A DNA stretch of 64,000 nt from Nyssa sinensis. Lineage: Eukaryota > Streptophyta > Magnoliopsida > Cornales > Nyssaceae. Positions 34,745 through 48,700 of this stretch are shown piece by piece. Both the position numbers and the translations under genes were made by a program. The notes beneath the pieces were generated by a model that was given only the letters and a program-made list of their open reading frames with translations, searched no databases and was not told where the DNA came from. The stretch covers positions 16,390,515-16,454,514 of the forward strand of contig CM018038.1 of NCBI GenBank assembly GCA_008638375.1, written 5' to 3'. How positions within the stretch are numbered: position 1 is the stretch's first letter; the number at the start of each line of letters is the position of its first letter.

Positions 34745-37700
34745 CCCCCCTCTCAAGCTGATGGGGCTTGGTTGCACCATGAGCTTGCGAACAAGATACT
34801 GAAATCTGGTAGTAAGCAAATACTTGGTAAAAATATCTGCATTTTGATCTGTAGAAGAAACAAAATCAATAGTAATAACACGTTGCAGAACCTTCTCACG
34901 AATAAAATGATAATCAACTTCAATATGTTTTGTGCGAGAGTGAAACACAGGATTTGAAGCAAGAGCAATAACACTCTTATTATCACACCATAACTTGGGA
35001 ATAAGAATTTGAACATGAAGCTTTTGTAAAAGAATCTGAAGCCAACATAATTCTAGAGTTGCCTGTGCCAAAGCCCTGTACTCAACTTCAGTGGATGAAC
35101 GAGCAACAGTAGGTTGCTTCTTTGTAGTCTAAGACACAAGATTAGATCCCAGATAAACACAAATACCAGAAGTGGATCGACGATCTAAGGAATCCCTAGC
35201 CCAATCAGCATCGGAATAAGCTTGGAGCACTAATGGTGAAGCATGAAACGAAAGGCCATAAGTAAGGTTACCTTTGATATAATGCAAAATCCGTTTAACA
35301 GTAACAAAGTCCTTATTTAATGGATTATGCATATGTTGGCAAGCTTGATTGGCGGCAAAGGAAATATCAGGCCTGGAGAGGGTCATGTACTGAAGGCTGC
35401 CAACAAGGCTTCGATATAAAGCTAGATTAGAAAATGGAGAAAGAGAATGAGGTAAAGAAGACTTAGAGGTAGAGGGAGTGGGAGAAAGCTTGCAATCAAG
35501 CATCCCGACTTTATTAAGAACCTCCAATGCATACTTATGCTGTGATAGATGCATAGAATCACCCAATTTATGAACTTGAATCCCAAGAAAATAGTTCAAA
35601 GAGCAAAGATTTTTCATAAAAAATAGCTAACTAAGAAAGTCAACCAGCTGAGTAATATGAGTGGGATTTGAACTAATAAGAAAAATGTCATCCACATATA
35701 TTAAAAGAAGAGTAAGGTGTCCAGTATAATGAGAAATAAAGAGAGAGGGATTAGCTTTGCTTGTGATAAATTGGCAGTGGCTAAGTAAAAATGAAAAGAA
35801 TGTATCACACCAAACCCTTGGAGCTTGCTTCAAACCATAAAGGGCCTTGTTCAATTTACAAACACAATGAGGAAACTGAGAATCAACAAACCCCTGAGGC
35901 TGAGTCATGTAAACATCTTCGGATAAAGTACTATGTAAGAAGGCATTGGAGACATCTAATTGTTTAATATCCCATTGATAATGCATAGCCAATGACAAAA
36001 CAATGCGGATAGTTGGATGGTTCACAACAGGACTAAATGTCTCTGTATAATATTCTTGTGTGTACCCTTGAGCTACTATACGAGCCTTATGCCGAGCAAT
36101 AGAACCATTTGCATTAGTCTTAAGTTTAAACACCCACTTGCAGCCCACTATATTCTTATCAAATGAAGGGGAAACTAAAGTCCAGGTCCCTTGTTGTTGA
36201 AGGGCATCAAACTCAAAATGCATAGCAGCCTTCTAGAGAGCAGATTGAGAGGCCTGAGAATATGTTCGAGGTTCAGAAGAAAGAGACTGATTAAGAACGA
36301 CTGTGAAAGACAAAGGATGACGAGGTTTAATAATACCAGTTTTAGACCTAGTAATCATAGGGTAAGTATTAACAGGAATTGAAATATAAGGTGATGAGGA
36401 AGAGACTGGTTGAGAATGAGCAACAAGTAAAGACTCAGCAGGTGAGTGATGAGAACTAGACTGAGAAGATTGAACAGAGTTAAGTGTATTCAATGAATCA
36501 AGAGGCAAAGTTGGATGTGGGAAAGAAGAAGCTTGATTAGCAAGAAGAGACGGAGTTGAAGAAGAATGAGAGGGCAGTACTATGTGAGGTAAAGGAGGAG
36601 AATGAGCTGATGGTAAGGACTCAGGAGGATTAGGAGGGGAAATGGGCAAGGAAGATGCTGGTAAAGAAGATGAGACAATAGGAGAATATGTTGTGGGTGA
36701 AGGCAAAAATGAAGAATTATCGGAGACATCATCTAGGGAAGATACACGAGAAGCGAAAGGAAACTACTGTTCATTAAAATCAACATGGCGTGAAATATAA
36801 ACTCTTTTGGTTATCAAATCCAAACACCTGTATCCTTTAGCCTGAGAATCATAGCCAAGAAAGCAGCAAGGTTTTGATCTAGGCTGTAACTTATTAGTTG
36901 TATAGGGGTTAAGCCAAGGGAAACAAAGACATCCAAAGGTTTTTAATAAAGAATAATCGGGTAGAGTATTAAAAAGCTTCTCATAAGGGGATAAGTTTTG
37001 AAAAACAAGAGTAGGTAGTCGGTTAATAAGATAAGCGACAGTCATTAAAGCTTCTACCCAATAAGAAAAAGGTACAAAGGCAGTATTAAGTAGAGTTCGA
37101 GTCATGTCAACTAAGTGTTGGTGTTTCCTTTTAGCTATCCCATTTTGTTGGGGAGTATGAGGACAAGTATGTTGGTGATGAATGCCACTAATTAGAACAA
37201 TTGTTACCATATGATTATTGATGAATTCACCACCCCCATCAGTTCTTATGACCTTAATTTGGTGGAGAATTGATTTTCCACTAAGGTTTTAAATTGGGCA
37301 AAAACTATAGGAATGTCAGATTTAGAAAGTAAAGGATATACCCAACAAAATCTGAAAAAATCATCAATTAAAACAATGTAATATCGAAATCCTTTTATTG
37401 AAACAATAGAAGAAGGTCCCCACAAATCAGTATGAATAAGAGATAAAGGAACAGTTGTCTGAGATAAAGAAGTTTGAAAAGGAAGCCTGTGACTTTTACA
37501 GACCTTACAACTTTCACAAAAGAGTTTATTAGCAGCAACTAAAGATGAAGCAAAACCAAGCTGACGATGAAGATGTTGAAGAGTCTGGCTTGATGAATGA
37601 CCGAGTCTGTTATGCCAAGTAGCAACAGAAGTATGAAAAGCTTGAACCGAAGCTGATAATGGAGAGGAGTTGGTAACATTGCATACATGATATAGACCAT

Positions 37701-40700
37701 TTTTACTACTCCCTCGAAGAAGAACTTGTCTCAAGTTGACGTCCTACACAACAAATTCAGAGGAGGAAAATGAAATGATACAATTATTCTCTTGTGCAAA
37801 TTTATGTACTGAAAGTAAATTTGCTGAGATGTGTGGAATATATCAAATATCTTTGAAGAGAAACTGATTTGTAGGTGTAGGAAGAATACCATCTCCTTTA
37901 TGCTTAATGTTCAGATGCTTACCATCACCAACTGCTACCTTTTGAATACCAATGTATTGTTCTGGTTGTGCAAATTTTCAACATTAGATGTAATATGATG
38001 AGTTGTTCCAGAATCGAAGAACCATTGATCATTAGATGGAGTCTCATTTAAAGCCATCAATGCTTGAGTCTGAGGCTGATAATGCAAATCAGTTCTGTAC
38101 CAGCAATCTTTTGCAATATGGCGAGGTTTGTTACAGATTTGACATCGAACCTTTAGCGATCCAAAATCTGAGTTAAAGTTCCATTGAGCTCGGCCATTAC
38201 TACTATGATTTGAATTGAAATTGAAACGATTGGAATTAAAATTACCTCTACCCCTGTTATTGCCCCTATTGTTATTATGATAATTTCATCTTCCTCTGTA
38301 ATTATGTCACGCCCCGAATTTCCAGCGAACCCGAGGCGCGAGTAACGAGACAAAGGAAAATAAAATAATAAAGAAATAAAAGATAATAATGACATTCTCA
38401 TAATATCCTGTACACTGTTCTGATACATACATAGGGTTTAGTCCGCTTGCTTACAATATGTAAAATGAAATACGGTCTTGGGCTTATGCCCTTACACAAT
38501 ATCAAAAGCGCCCCTTGGGCCTAACATAGTCCCTAATCAGTTTATCTCCACGTCTCGTGCAGCTGGGACATCATCTGAAATGTTTGCCCCACTAAAGGGG
38601 TCAGCTCAACATGCTGGTACAATATAATGCTAATGCAAGAAACAGAACTAAGGTCGTGGCATGTGCAAGTGTACAGTCATTTCTATATGGCATTCAATAT
38701 CATGATGGTAGTATATGAGCAGTATATAGCAGATGAACTGTATGCGTGACACACCCATGCAACTCTATGCCACCCATGTCTCATGATACGGTCATTCTTC
38801 GCTGGCATGAGTACCGCCGCGTATGTCTCGCTTCACGGTCCGGAATCCGTCAGGCAGGCAAGTACCTATTGGCCGATTTTGGGTTTTTCACCACAGGATC
38901 TGCACCCTCATAATGCAAAGCACCAAGTGCTTACCCATGCCATGTCCAAAGAATCACACTATGCCAATATGCTCTGATTTCATCATGTCATAATGTAATC
39001 TCAATGATGCATCTCATTCATACATAAAGCATGCTTTCAACTACACAATTCATAATATCAACAGTTCTTCAAAGCATATAATTCACACACCACACTAACA
39101 CATGCGATATACCCATAATCATCATCCAACTTAACAAGATAGCACGTAGCACATAAGCATGTGAACACTCAGGCAAACATGTGAACAATCAATGCAACAA
39201 AGCAAGTATTCCTAATCTCAATTATATTTCTTACTTAGCACAATATATCGTACCTGATAATCGATCTCAACTCAAGAAGGGGCACTCGTAGTATGGTAGA
39301 ATCACAGTGAGAATACCGAAGGTCAGATCACCTTTTCCTTGCCTCCTCGTGTCCCTAAAATCATAACAGGTGATTCAATTCATTGTTATTTGAATTATGC
39401 TATTCATCAAATTTTATGTCTTTAATTCATAAGTTTCTATTTTGCTAAATTAGACTCTACCATTGAGTCCGGAACATCGAAGAAAATAAGTTTAGGCTTT
39501 TGTAGAATTCAATTAGGACACCTGGGTTTAAAAGGGCAAAACAGTCATTTTGCACTTTACACGGGTCCTTACATTTCGTGACCTCTTTTCACAAATCGGA
39601 CTCCACGGTTGAGTCCGGAATGTTTGAGATAATAAAGTTTCACTATTTGTTTACTTATTTCGGAGTTCACTTGACTGTGTTTCAATTCAGGGGCATTTTG
39701 GTAATTTTATATGTTACTACGGGTCTTTTATTTTTTTTTCGAGACCCCGTCTCGTAAAACGGACCTCACCATTGGCCTCAGAATGGCCGAGATAGTCAAA
39801 ATACACTAATGACTTGTCCCATTTGGACTCCGGATGATTTTTAGAAAATTTAAATAATTTAATTAATTTAAATAATTAAATTAATTTAATATTTTATTAA
39901 TATTTTATTCAGGAGGGTCAAATCAGAATTATTAATAGTTGGGGGGTCAATTTATAATTTCCGTAAGTTTTGGGTTAATTTTCAATTATCAAAAGTTCAG
40001 GGGCAGAATTGAAATTTTGAAAACCCTTATTCCATATTCGGATAACCAAACAAGGGATAGGGTTAAAACTGGGATAGGATATCCCTGTCTCCAATTCAAT
40101 TTTCAATTTCAATTTATTAAACATGCAACCAAACAGACCCATTTGGGTTTTTAATTTAAAACAGGGAAGCGACACGTGGCAGGGGTGGTTCTACCCCGCC
40201 CGAACCGGACCCGAACCGACCCGACCCAAGCCCGGATCAGCCCCCCCTTCTTCCCCGATTTTCCGGCGGTGAACCAGTAGGGTTCCGGCGCCTTCTCCGG
40301 CGCCGGCGACCGATCTCCGGCGAGTTTTTCAAGTTTTAAAAATGTGATTCTCTCCCCCTTTTCATGTAGATCTCATCTCCAACCTCTATTTCCCTCAAAA
40401 CCTTCCCTATCTTCTCGAAATAGAGGGTCAAACCCTCGGTCAACTCTCCGGCCAACTCATTTTTTCATGATTTCGAGCTTGGTCTTTAACTGTTTCGGCC
40501 CCTATTCACCTCTAATGAGTTTCTGCACCTAATAGGGTTATTTTCCCATCATCCAAGCATGGTTTTATACATAAAATGTTAACCTAATCCCCCCCACGAC
40601 CGTGACCTGTAAACCCCTATTTCTCCATCATCTTTTAATCATTCTCCTTCATTCTTTTTGCAAAATAATGCTTATAACATGCTCTCTAAGATTCAAAAAT

Positions 40701-42083
40701 CAAATCAACTAAATAACTCAAAAACTTAAAAACCGAAACTAAACCCATTTACCTTGAAATCTTGATTTTCTCTCGGTGGGTTGTTTCCTTCCCCCTTCTG
40801 TTCCTTTTGGTCACTTCTGCTTCTTCAGAACTCTCTCTCCCTTGCTCTCAGTCTTTCCTTTCTTCTCTTTTCTTCCCACCCGAGACCAACACCCATATAC
40901 AACCCCACCAAATCTCACACGTCTCTCTCTCACATCAGCCCCTTTTCTTGACCTTTTTCTCTCTGTATCAGCCTCCCAAATTTCCCTACAAAGCAGCTTT
41001 GCATTAAATGCAAAGCTGCTCTACATCTATACCTATATACCTATCCACTCATATACACACACTAGACACACACACTAGGTCGGTTGCACACACACTGCCA
41101 TATACACATACATACATATGTCCATCTACATGCACACACACTCCCACAGATTTATATATATACATATTTATATATACACTTGCATATACTTCATTTTATA
41201 CATGCATACTACTTATATATATATATATATATAACACATGCACTAAGAATACCAAAAATAATAATAATAATAATAATAAAATTATTTAATAACCAAGAAA
41301 ATTTTCATATCAAAAAAAAAAAAATTTTTCGGGTTATTACAAATTACCTCTATTGTTATGATAATTGCCTTGATAATTCTGATTGCTTCCTTTCTGAGCA
41401 GTGAGTGCTATAGATACATCAATTTGAGAATTCAACTCGAGTTCGTCCATTGAGATATTAATTTCTTCACTAAGAAGAAGATTAGACAATTCTTCAAATG
41501 TAATTGGTGTTTCTCTTGCTCAAATAGTTGTTTTGAAGGAGACATACTCTCTTGGAAGTCCTTTTCAAGTGACAAAAACAATTTCTTCGTTGGAGATGAG
41601 ATTTGATGTTGCAGCAAGTTTATCAGTAATTTGTTTTATCTCATCAAGATAACTCTTCATGGACTTTGCAACATCTTTCTTTACTCGCTGGAAATCATTC
41701 CTGAGCTGCACAATATGAGATCTGGACATTGAGTTCAATCACTTTTCCAGAGCATTCCATACTTCAAACGCATGCTTTAGATTGAACACATGAGGAAGCA
41801 ACGATGGATGAATTGTGACATTTATCGCACTTCAAAGATGTCTATCTGCTTTCTTCCATTCAGTAAATATTGGATTTGTGATCATCTCTGTGTCATTTCC
41901 AGTGGTAAGTTCAATATTCTCTGATGGCATAGGAATTGAACCATTGACATAACCGAGAAAATCATAAACCTCAAGTGCGGCACTGATCTGCGCTTTCCAG
42001 GTGAGATAATTTGTTGAATCTAGCTTTATCGTGACAATCAAATTGAGATTTGAAATAAGAAATTGAAGATGATCTAATGCCAT
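34739..42083 (-). pseudogene. gag-pol of the minus-strand copia element, broken
   Basis: Gag starts at ATG 42,083-42,081 with 'NYLTWKAQISAALEVYDFLG', the usual copia gag N-terminal region. A CCHC knuckle CQICNKPRHIAKDC lies near 38,142-38,101. Protease (FFDSGTTHHIT) is near 38,010; integrase spans about 37,734-36,764 with 'HNRLGHSS', 'CESCKVCKSH' and 'TPQQNGIAKRKHQ'; reverse transcriptase about 36,223-35,627 with 'IKQLDVSNAFLH' and 'YVDDIFLIS'; RNase H about 35,300-34,740 with 'CDNKSVIALA' and 'DIFTKYL'. One base is missing near 37,250 (integrase core). Stops lie at about 36,764, 36,233, 35,627 and 35,129, and a 3-kb solo LTR splits gag. It cannot make a working polyprotein. Confidence 0.92.
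38305..41341 (-). mobile_element. Solo LTR of the long-LTR family (3,037 bp) inside copia gag
   Basis: On the minus strand it starts TGTAATAACCCGAAAAA (41,341) and ends GGGGCGTGACA (38,305). It is flanked by an exact 5-bp duplication, AATTA (38,300-38,304 and 41,342-41,346). It shares with the left-hand solo LTRs the ends, the segment near 39,540-39,620 ('ttttgcactttac' with the 'ggactccacggttgagtccgga' region) and the 'accgccggaaaatcgg'-like GC-rich part near 40,210-40,320. No internal coding is present. The short frames near 40,760-41,400 are pyrimidine- and AC-rich low-complexity sequence. Confidence 0.93.
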
Positions 42084-42184
42084 TATTGAATAGTAGCAAG
42101 AGATTATGTTGTAGGAAGATAGAGAGCAAGGATGATGAAGAAGAAAGATCTAGAAAGAAATTGAAGATTGACGTAAGTCATGAA

Positions 42185-42196
42185 GCTCTGATACCA
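42185..42196 (-). other. Primer-binding site of the copia element
   Basis: TGGTATCAGAGC directly next to the 5' LTR on the minus strand; the classic plant copia site for the 3' end of initiator-methionine tRNA. Confidence 0.92.
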
Positions 42197-42292
42197 TGAT
42201 TAGAAACAGAGGAGAGGGGAGAGAGAGGGAGAGAGAAAGAACCAATCCACCAATTCATTATTCTATTTTTCATGAAGATTACAACCTATTGG

Positions 42293-42348
<56 letters not shown>

Positions 42349-42460
42349 GACTAACTAACTAACTATTATTCAGTTGTACAGAGAACTAACTCTAACTGAC
42401 TATAGTTACATCTGACACTAACTCTAACTGGTTTAGTTACAGCTAACTACTTCTTTAACA
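42197..42460 (-). repeat. 5' LTR of the minus-strand copia element
   Basis: 264 bp, paired with the LTR at 34,472-34,744. It has a pure (AT)n tract at about 42,296-42,344 and is followed by the TATTT target duplication. Confidence 0.93.
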
Positions 42461-42465
42461 TATTT

Positions 42466-42643
42466 CCCTCCAACCATAGGTTGGGCTGGGTTGTCTGTCA
42501 GGGATTTATTTTTGAGAGGTTCCTATTTCTGTTAAGTCCAGAGTTCATATTTGAGAAGTTTTTATTGTTGTGTATTTTTCTATTACTGTGTTGTAATTAT
42601 AATGTTCAATTGATTGTAATACCTCATTGTTTCTATAAAAAAA
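42466..42643 (+). mobile_element. SINE-like element, right part
   Basis: Continuation of the piece at 34,395-34,471 across the copia insertion. It ends in 'gattgtaatacctcattg' and an A-run, as SINE 3' ends do. Confidence 0.5.
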
Positions 42644-43408
42644 TAATTAATATATAATTAAATTATAAGTATACATTATACATTAATTGCATTTGTACCT
42701 ATATACATTAATTATACACTAATTATTTAAAATTTAAGTGTAAAGTCAAAAAAATGAAAGAAAAAATAGAAATTGGTTGGTTCAGGCACAACCCAGGCCC
42801 GCCATGTGTCGTGCTCATAAGTTTTGCTAAGTTAGGGTTTGTGGAGCTTAGACACAAGATGATAATTAAATGAACCGGCACAACACAACTCATTAGAACT
42901 AATAAGCCTCAAGTTAACTTGTCATGTTATACCGGTCTAATTCGTTTGACGCTTTTAAAATCGTTGATGCGTCTTTTAGATGCGTTACATAAAATAAGGC
43001 ATGTCTTTGATGTAAATTGAACTCGAAGACAATTCTTTATCTTTGAACCGGCTGAGATAATTTGGTTGAGACACAAAATATTAATCTTTTATGGTCCAAC
43101 AGAAGTTTAGAATAATCCATCTAATTTTGGGTTTGAAGTTCACCACTTGGCTGCTCCACAAAAAACAATAGCCTAGCACCAGAGTGGTTCTAAATGCCCA
43201 CATTTGGTGCTCGTGTCATGTTACAGTACACACTCCTCATTTTTTTCCCCTAATCGCAAAGGCAATAACCTCTTCAATAGATTTTCCTACAAACCTCCAA
43301 TGTGAACAGTAGGATACATGACCTCTGATTATTGGCAACCTGTCAAACTGAATCATATGTGTTAATCTCGGACAAAAGCATAAGACCAAATAAAAATTAC
43401 AAACATAT

Positions 43409-43439
<31 letters not shown>

Positions 43440-45768
43440 TTCAAACGAATATCTAGCCAAAAGCAACATATGGTCCCACTCTTTCATGGTCCCATATGTG
43501 CCTGAAATTGCTCTTTGTGGCCAAGATGAAGAGACTGTGATCATGCAATGGGCAACCTAAGGTCCAAGACCACCTCTCTCTCTCTCTCTCTCTCTCTCAA
43601 TATCACTCAATGGAGCCAAAGTAAAGGGGCTGAAAAAATGAAAAAGAGCAAAAAAGTGTGAGAGACCATTAGTTAAGAGAAAACAAAATAACTCTTTCAG
43701 GCATTGTATTGAAGTAATTGAAGAATGAAGGCCAACTTTGACATGGAAGGTGTCAATTGTGGGTACTTCACTTCTTCAGCATGTTATCAAAAGCTTTTGT
43801 TATTTCATTCTCTAATTTCAAGGGCAGATGTATTAGTAGGCTCATCTGAAGTATGCAAAAACTTCTCCGTTATAGTCTTTTCAAATTCTTAAAAACAGAA
43901 GAAAAAAAAAATCTTACTCGTAAAATTTTGATTATTTTTAAGTTATTTCACCTCCAAAATTTTAATCCAGCCTAATTTTTATCAATTGATACTCATCATT
44001 TCTTAGCCTAAAATTTTAGCATAATTTAAAATTTTTTGGAATCCGATCATTTTTTCATTTCTCACCCCACAATTTTTCAACTAAGGTTTTGTTTAGTTAC
44101 GTGAAAAGTGAAAGAAAGAGAAAAATATAAAATTTATTAAGAGTTTGGTTAGCAAAAAAGATAAAATTCTCCTTAAAAATCGGATTCACATAACTGTTTT
44201 TTTTTCCTGAAAATGTCACTTCTATTTTCCTGCAAAAAATACAAAAAAAGTTATGTTTCTCATGAAAAATAATTGTATATAATATGTATTCTCATCTTAT
44301 TCATTTTTTTTACACTTCTCTCTTCAACAACTAGCCATAGAAATTTTTTAATACTATAACTCTTTTTTTTTTAATATATTTGTTAATAATTAATATATGT
44401 TACAATTATATAAATAGCTAGTATAATATATATATAGTTAATATATATTACATATACATAGATCATTAATATATATATATATATATGTAATACTGCTATA
44501 TATATATATAAATTGATAACTATATGCAATTAATTTTTTTATATATTTAAATAGTGATAGGAAACTTTATATTTTCATGATAATTAATATAAATCTACAA
44601 CATCACTTTTTAAGTGTTAGAGGACTTTTAAGATTGGTATATATATCTCCCTAATGTGATTTGCATCTTTTATCAATTTATTATCCAATAGACTAATAAG
44701 ATAGATTTATATTTTTGTAAACTAATTCAACCAAATATAAAGAAATACAATTGGGTCTTACCAAAATAAAAAATCAAACGTCATTTTTTTTTTAAAGATG
44801 GATCATTATTACAAAGTTAAAAATTTATAAATAGAGATAATTTAGACAACAATAAAAAATTCTTCACTTTAAAAATTTTCAAACAAATTTAATTTTTCTT
44901 ATAATTTTCTTGTCTTTTTTTTCATAATCAAATGAATATAGAAAAAATTAACTTTTTTTTTTTATTTTTTAGTACTTTCACTTTCTAACATTTATTTCCT
45001 TCAAACCAAACAAAGCCTAAAATTTTATAACGCTCCCTCAATGTATATATATATTTTTTGGTTCCACCATTGGTTGATTCACCTGTCTACTCGTTCCTAT
45101 GCCGCCTTTCCCCGTGTGTCCATAGGCTCAAAATGCAATATTCTTAACATAAAGTTGTTGATTTGTGTGAATCTTTATAAATATCATACACTAGTTATTC
45201 GATAGCGTGTCTCTCATGTCAATTTTTTTAAGGGTATTTTTGGTATTTTATGTTATTTTTTTGTTGCCTTAATATTATGTATTTATAATTAAAGAATCGG
45301 ATCTCATTGTACTCAAAATTTGAATTCTTTCAAATCATAATAAAATTGAAGCAATTGTAGACGTAACCTTATTATGAGGTGAATTACGTAAATTTTTGTA
45401 TTCTTGTATGTATTTATGATTTTAAATTTGTTTTCTTATTTATTTTTATGTTTTACCGATCTTAATTAAGTGATTATTTTTCTAACACAAAATATAACTA
45501 GATTGTTATTGTTTTCAAAGAAATCAAAAACAAATGCTCTCAAACATCACATAGGGACTTTTTTTCTCTTTAAAAAGGTGAGGTCGGTCAGCAATTTCAT
45601 CGTTAAGACTACGATATTCAAGCAGTATTCAAAATATATTAAAATAGACTTGACCGAACTAGGTTTCTTCCCAAAAGGATGATGATGTTAGATGCCACGA
45701 GCCATACCGGTTCATTTCATTCTAACGTTATGCAATAATTTCATCAATAATGCTAGGGAGTAGGGACA

Positions 45769-45799
<31 letters not shown>

Positions 45800-48700
45800 T
45801 TTTGTGTAAATTTTTAATCTTTTTTAAATTAGTACATTTTAAAATTTTATCTCAATCTAATTTTTATTAATTATTTTTCTCATATTTTGTCCAAAATTCT
45901 ACTCCATTTTTAAAATATTTGACCTAACTTAATCTTTACTTATTGTTTCTCTCATATTTTATCTCAAACTTTTGGTCCGACTAAAATTTTTACAAAATAA
46001 TTTTCTAACGTTCTATAATAATTTTTCTAATTCCACCTTTGATAGGACCAATCATATAAAAGTGATGTCATTGATATAACAAGTTGATGTCTAATTTGAA
46101 TGAATCAACGGTTGATAAATGATATATAAATATCTTTTCATATACTGATATTCTCTTAAATATTTTGGCATATGTAATCTAAATGTATGTATATATATAT
46201 AAGGAGCTTATTTGTATATGTAATAAAGTTAATTGATTAATTTTATTTAAAAAATAAAATAAAATAAAATAAAATAAAATTTTAAACAAGAGGAGAGTGG
46301 GATCGGGTCACGATTTGGGGGAAGGCGGTGAAGGATATAATTAATAGGGGCAAGAATGAATAGAATACATTTAAGTGGAAGGAGAGTGGGGAACGGCCGT
46401 CCATAGTCAATTCCAACACTATTTAATGTATTACAATATTACAATGACTTTAGCATAATTACTATAAAATGTTAGAAATTAGGAATTAAAAGAAAAAACA
46501 AATCGATGATTACCATATAAGCAAAGGATATAATTTATGTCTGTAATTATATAATTTATGTATGACCCCTTGGGTCTGTTTGGTTGGCCATTAAATTGAA
46601 TGATCTTATTTAGTTTAATACAACATTATAACATATAAATCATTCTATTCATGTTTGTTTCATGAATTAAATAATAATAGATTAGTTATTTTCTTTATTA
46701 ATAGTGACAAAATTATTAATTCTATTCTTTTTTTTTCTATTATTTTATTCATGTTATGGGTCATTATTTACCTATGGTACTATTGTGAGCTTCTTTTTAT
46801 TATCCAAACATCGACTTTACAAGATCATAAGAACTAATTTATCCAATTTTCTTTCTAAATTAACGAACAAACATAGCCTGAAAAAATTAATTTGAGAAAA
46901 TGATTGTCTTAAATCATGATTTTAGTTTTTTTGAATCTAAAAATAATTACATAAAAAGAAATATGATGAGATTTTTTATTTTTTGTAAATCTCTTAATTC
47001 AAAATGATAAATTTTTACATTAAAATGTTATATTAATGGGTTCAAATTTAATGAAAGTCTAGTTAGTCCTTTATAAATGGAAGAATTTAATAAACAGGCA
47101 TTCTTAAATCAAGATCATTAAAAATAAAGAAAAATTGTGGTCACTTCAATCTCCACAGCCTACATTTCTATATGGGAGCCATATTTCAAAATTTTGAGAA
47201 TTAATGAGCCCAAATGTAGCATTTATTTTGGTGTCACATTTCTATTATTTTCAAAATTGAGGCGTGCTATAGTTAAATGCTTACATGTTTAAGTGAACTT
47301 ACTCTAGGGACATAATACGAATAGATGAGAAGTGTATCGTAAATTTGAAAGCTATCTATTTGAATCTTGCATTCTCTTTAATTTGCTGGTATACGGAACG
47401 CATGATCATTTCGTACACTTTTAAGTGTGATTAGTTTGAGTAAAGGCTTCAGAAATCAAAGTATGTTTTAAAATTATATCAGATTTAAAAGTTTACCAAT
47501 TGAGTCATTCATGAAGATTAGACCTTCATAATTGATAATTTTTGTGGTCGTCTAAATTATTTATTCTTGTTAATTACAGTCAAATCTCTTATAATTAATA
47601 AAATTGTGAAATAAAAAATTAATTAACTATTAAAATTATTAAGGTTTCAATGTTCCTTATATATAAATGACTGTTGATGCAAAAATAATATCTTATATGA
47701 AAATTTTCAACAACATTTTAAATTTTCATAAAAAAAATACATATAATATTTCAAATTCAGTTATTAAAAAATTTCTTAATATTCTTTTAAACTAAATAAG
47801 TTGTATTTCTTACAATTATTATGTCATACTTTCTTTTACTTACAATATTTTTACTCAAGTAATATAAAATTAATAAGACCTCTCATAAATGAAATATATA
47901 TAAGTTATTAATGACTATTTTCACTCTCTCTTATAATTAATATTATAAAATATTTTTAAAAAAAATATTAATTACTAGGTAATAAAATTATTAATTATTT
48001 ATTATAGAACCACGTTAATTCTTTAAAATTAAATAATTATTAAAAATTAGAGTTAACTGTTTAGATAGAATTTTAAAAGAATGTGTTGTTCACATTCTTC
48101 TTTTTAATAAGACAATATCTTATAAAAAAATTATTTATCCAATTACTCTTAATTAAGCATTCTCAATTATTTTATTATATATAAAAATAAAGTCACTTTA
48201 GTGCTTTATAAACTTTTTAAAAAGACTTTTAAAATTTCTGGCCTTTTTTTTTCAAATTTATGATAAAATCTAAACTTATCTGAAATTTCATATAGTAATT
48301 AATAAACTGTCTTTAATGGATTAGCTTAGCTTAGCTTACTTGCTGACTTTATGACTTATTATTAAAATCCATAAATTGCTTACAGTTATTTAAAAATAAA
48401 AAAATAAATTTTATTGATCTTTTCTAAGGTATATGACAATTATATTAATTTTTATTAGGATTTTTGAATTTTTTCGACTTTTCTTATTTTACAAAATAAT
48501 ATACATACTTCTGTTATGTCAATTTTTTTTCTTCAAAATGACCAAACTCTCTATTTTATTTATTTATTTTTATATTTTTTTTAATTTTTACTAATTTATT
48601 TTAACTTTTTTAAAAGATATTTTATTTTTTTATTTAAAAATAAATTTAAAGTAAATAACTTATTTTTATTTTATATGAAAATAAATTCAAGATTTTTATT

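Larger units (their letters stand above)
34472..42460 (-). mobile_element. Ty1/copia retrotransposon with both LTRs (RE1-like), inactive
   Basis: The LTRs are 42,197-42,460 (5', 264 bp) and 34,472-34,744 (3', 273 bp), starting TGTTAAAGAAGTAG and ending TCTAATCA on the minus strand. A TATTT duplication flanks the whole element (34,467-34,471 and 42,461-42,465). The primer site TGGTATCAGAGC (42,196-42,185) abuts the 5' LTR and matches the initiator-methionine tRNA primer site of plant copia elements. The polypurine tract GAGAGGGGGG (34,754-34,745) abuts the 3' LTR. Without the solo LTR inserted in gag the element would be about 4.95 kb. The two LTRs differ at a dozen or more positions plus (AT)n length, so the insertion is not recent. 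Confidence 0.95.

Noticed and set aside
40762..41404. Several overlapping 80-106-codon frames
   Set aside because: They lie in a pyrimidine- and AC-rich part of the solo LTR at 38,305-41,341; no domain, and all are low complexity.
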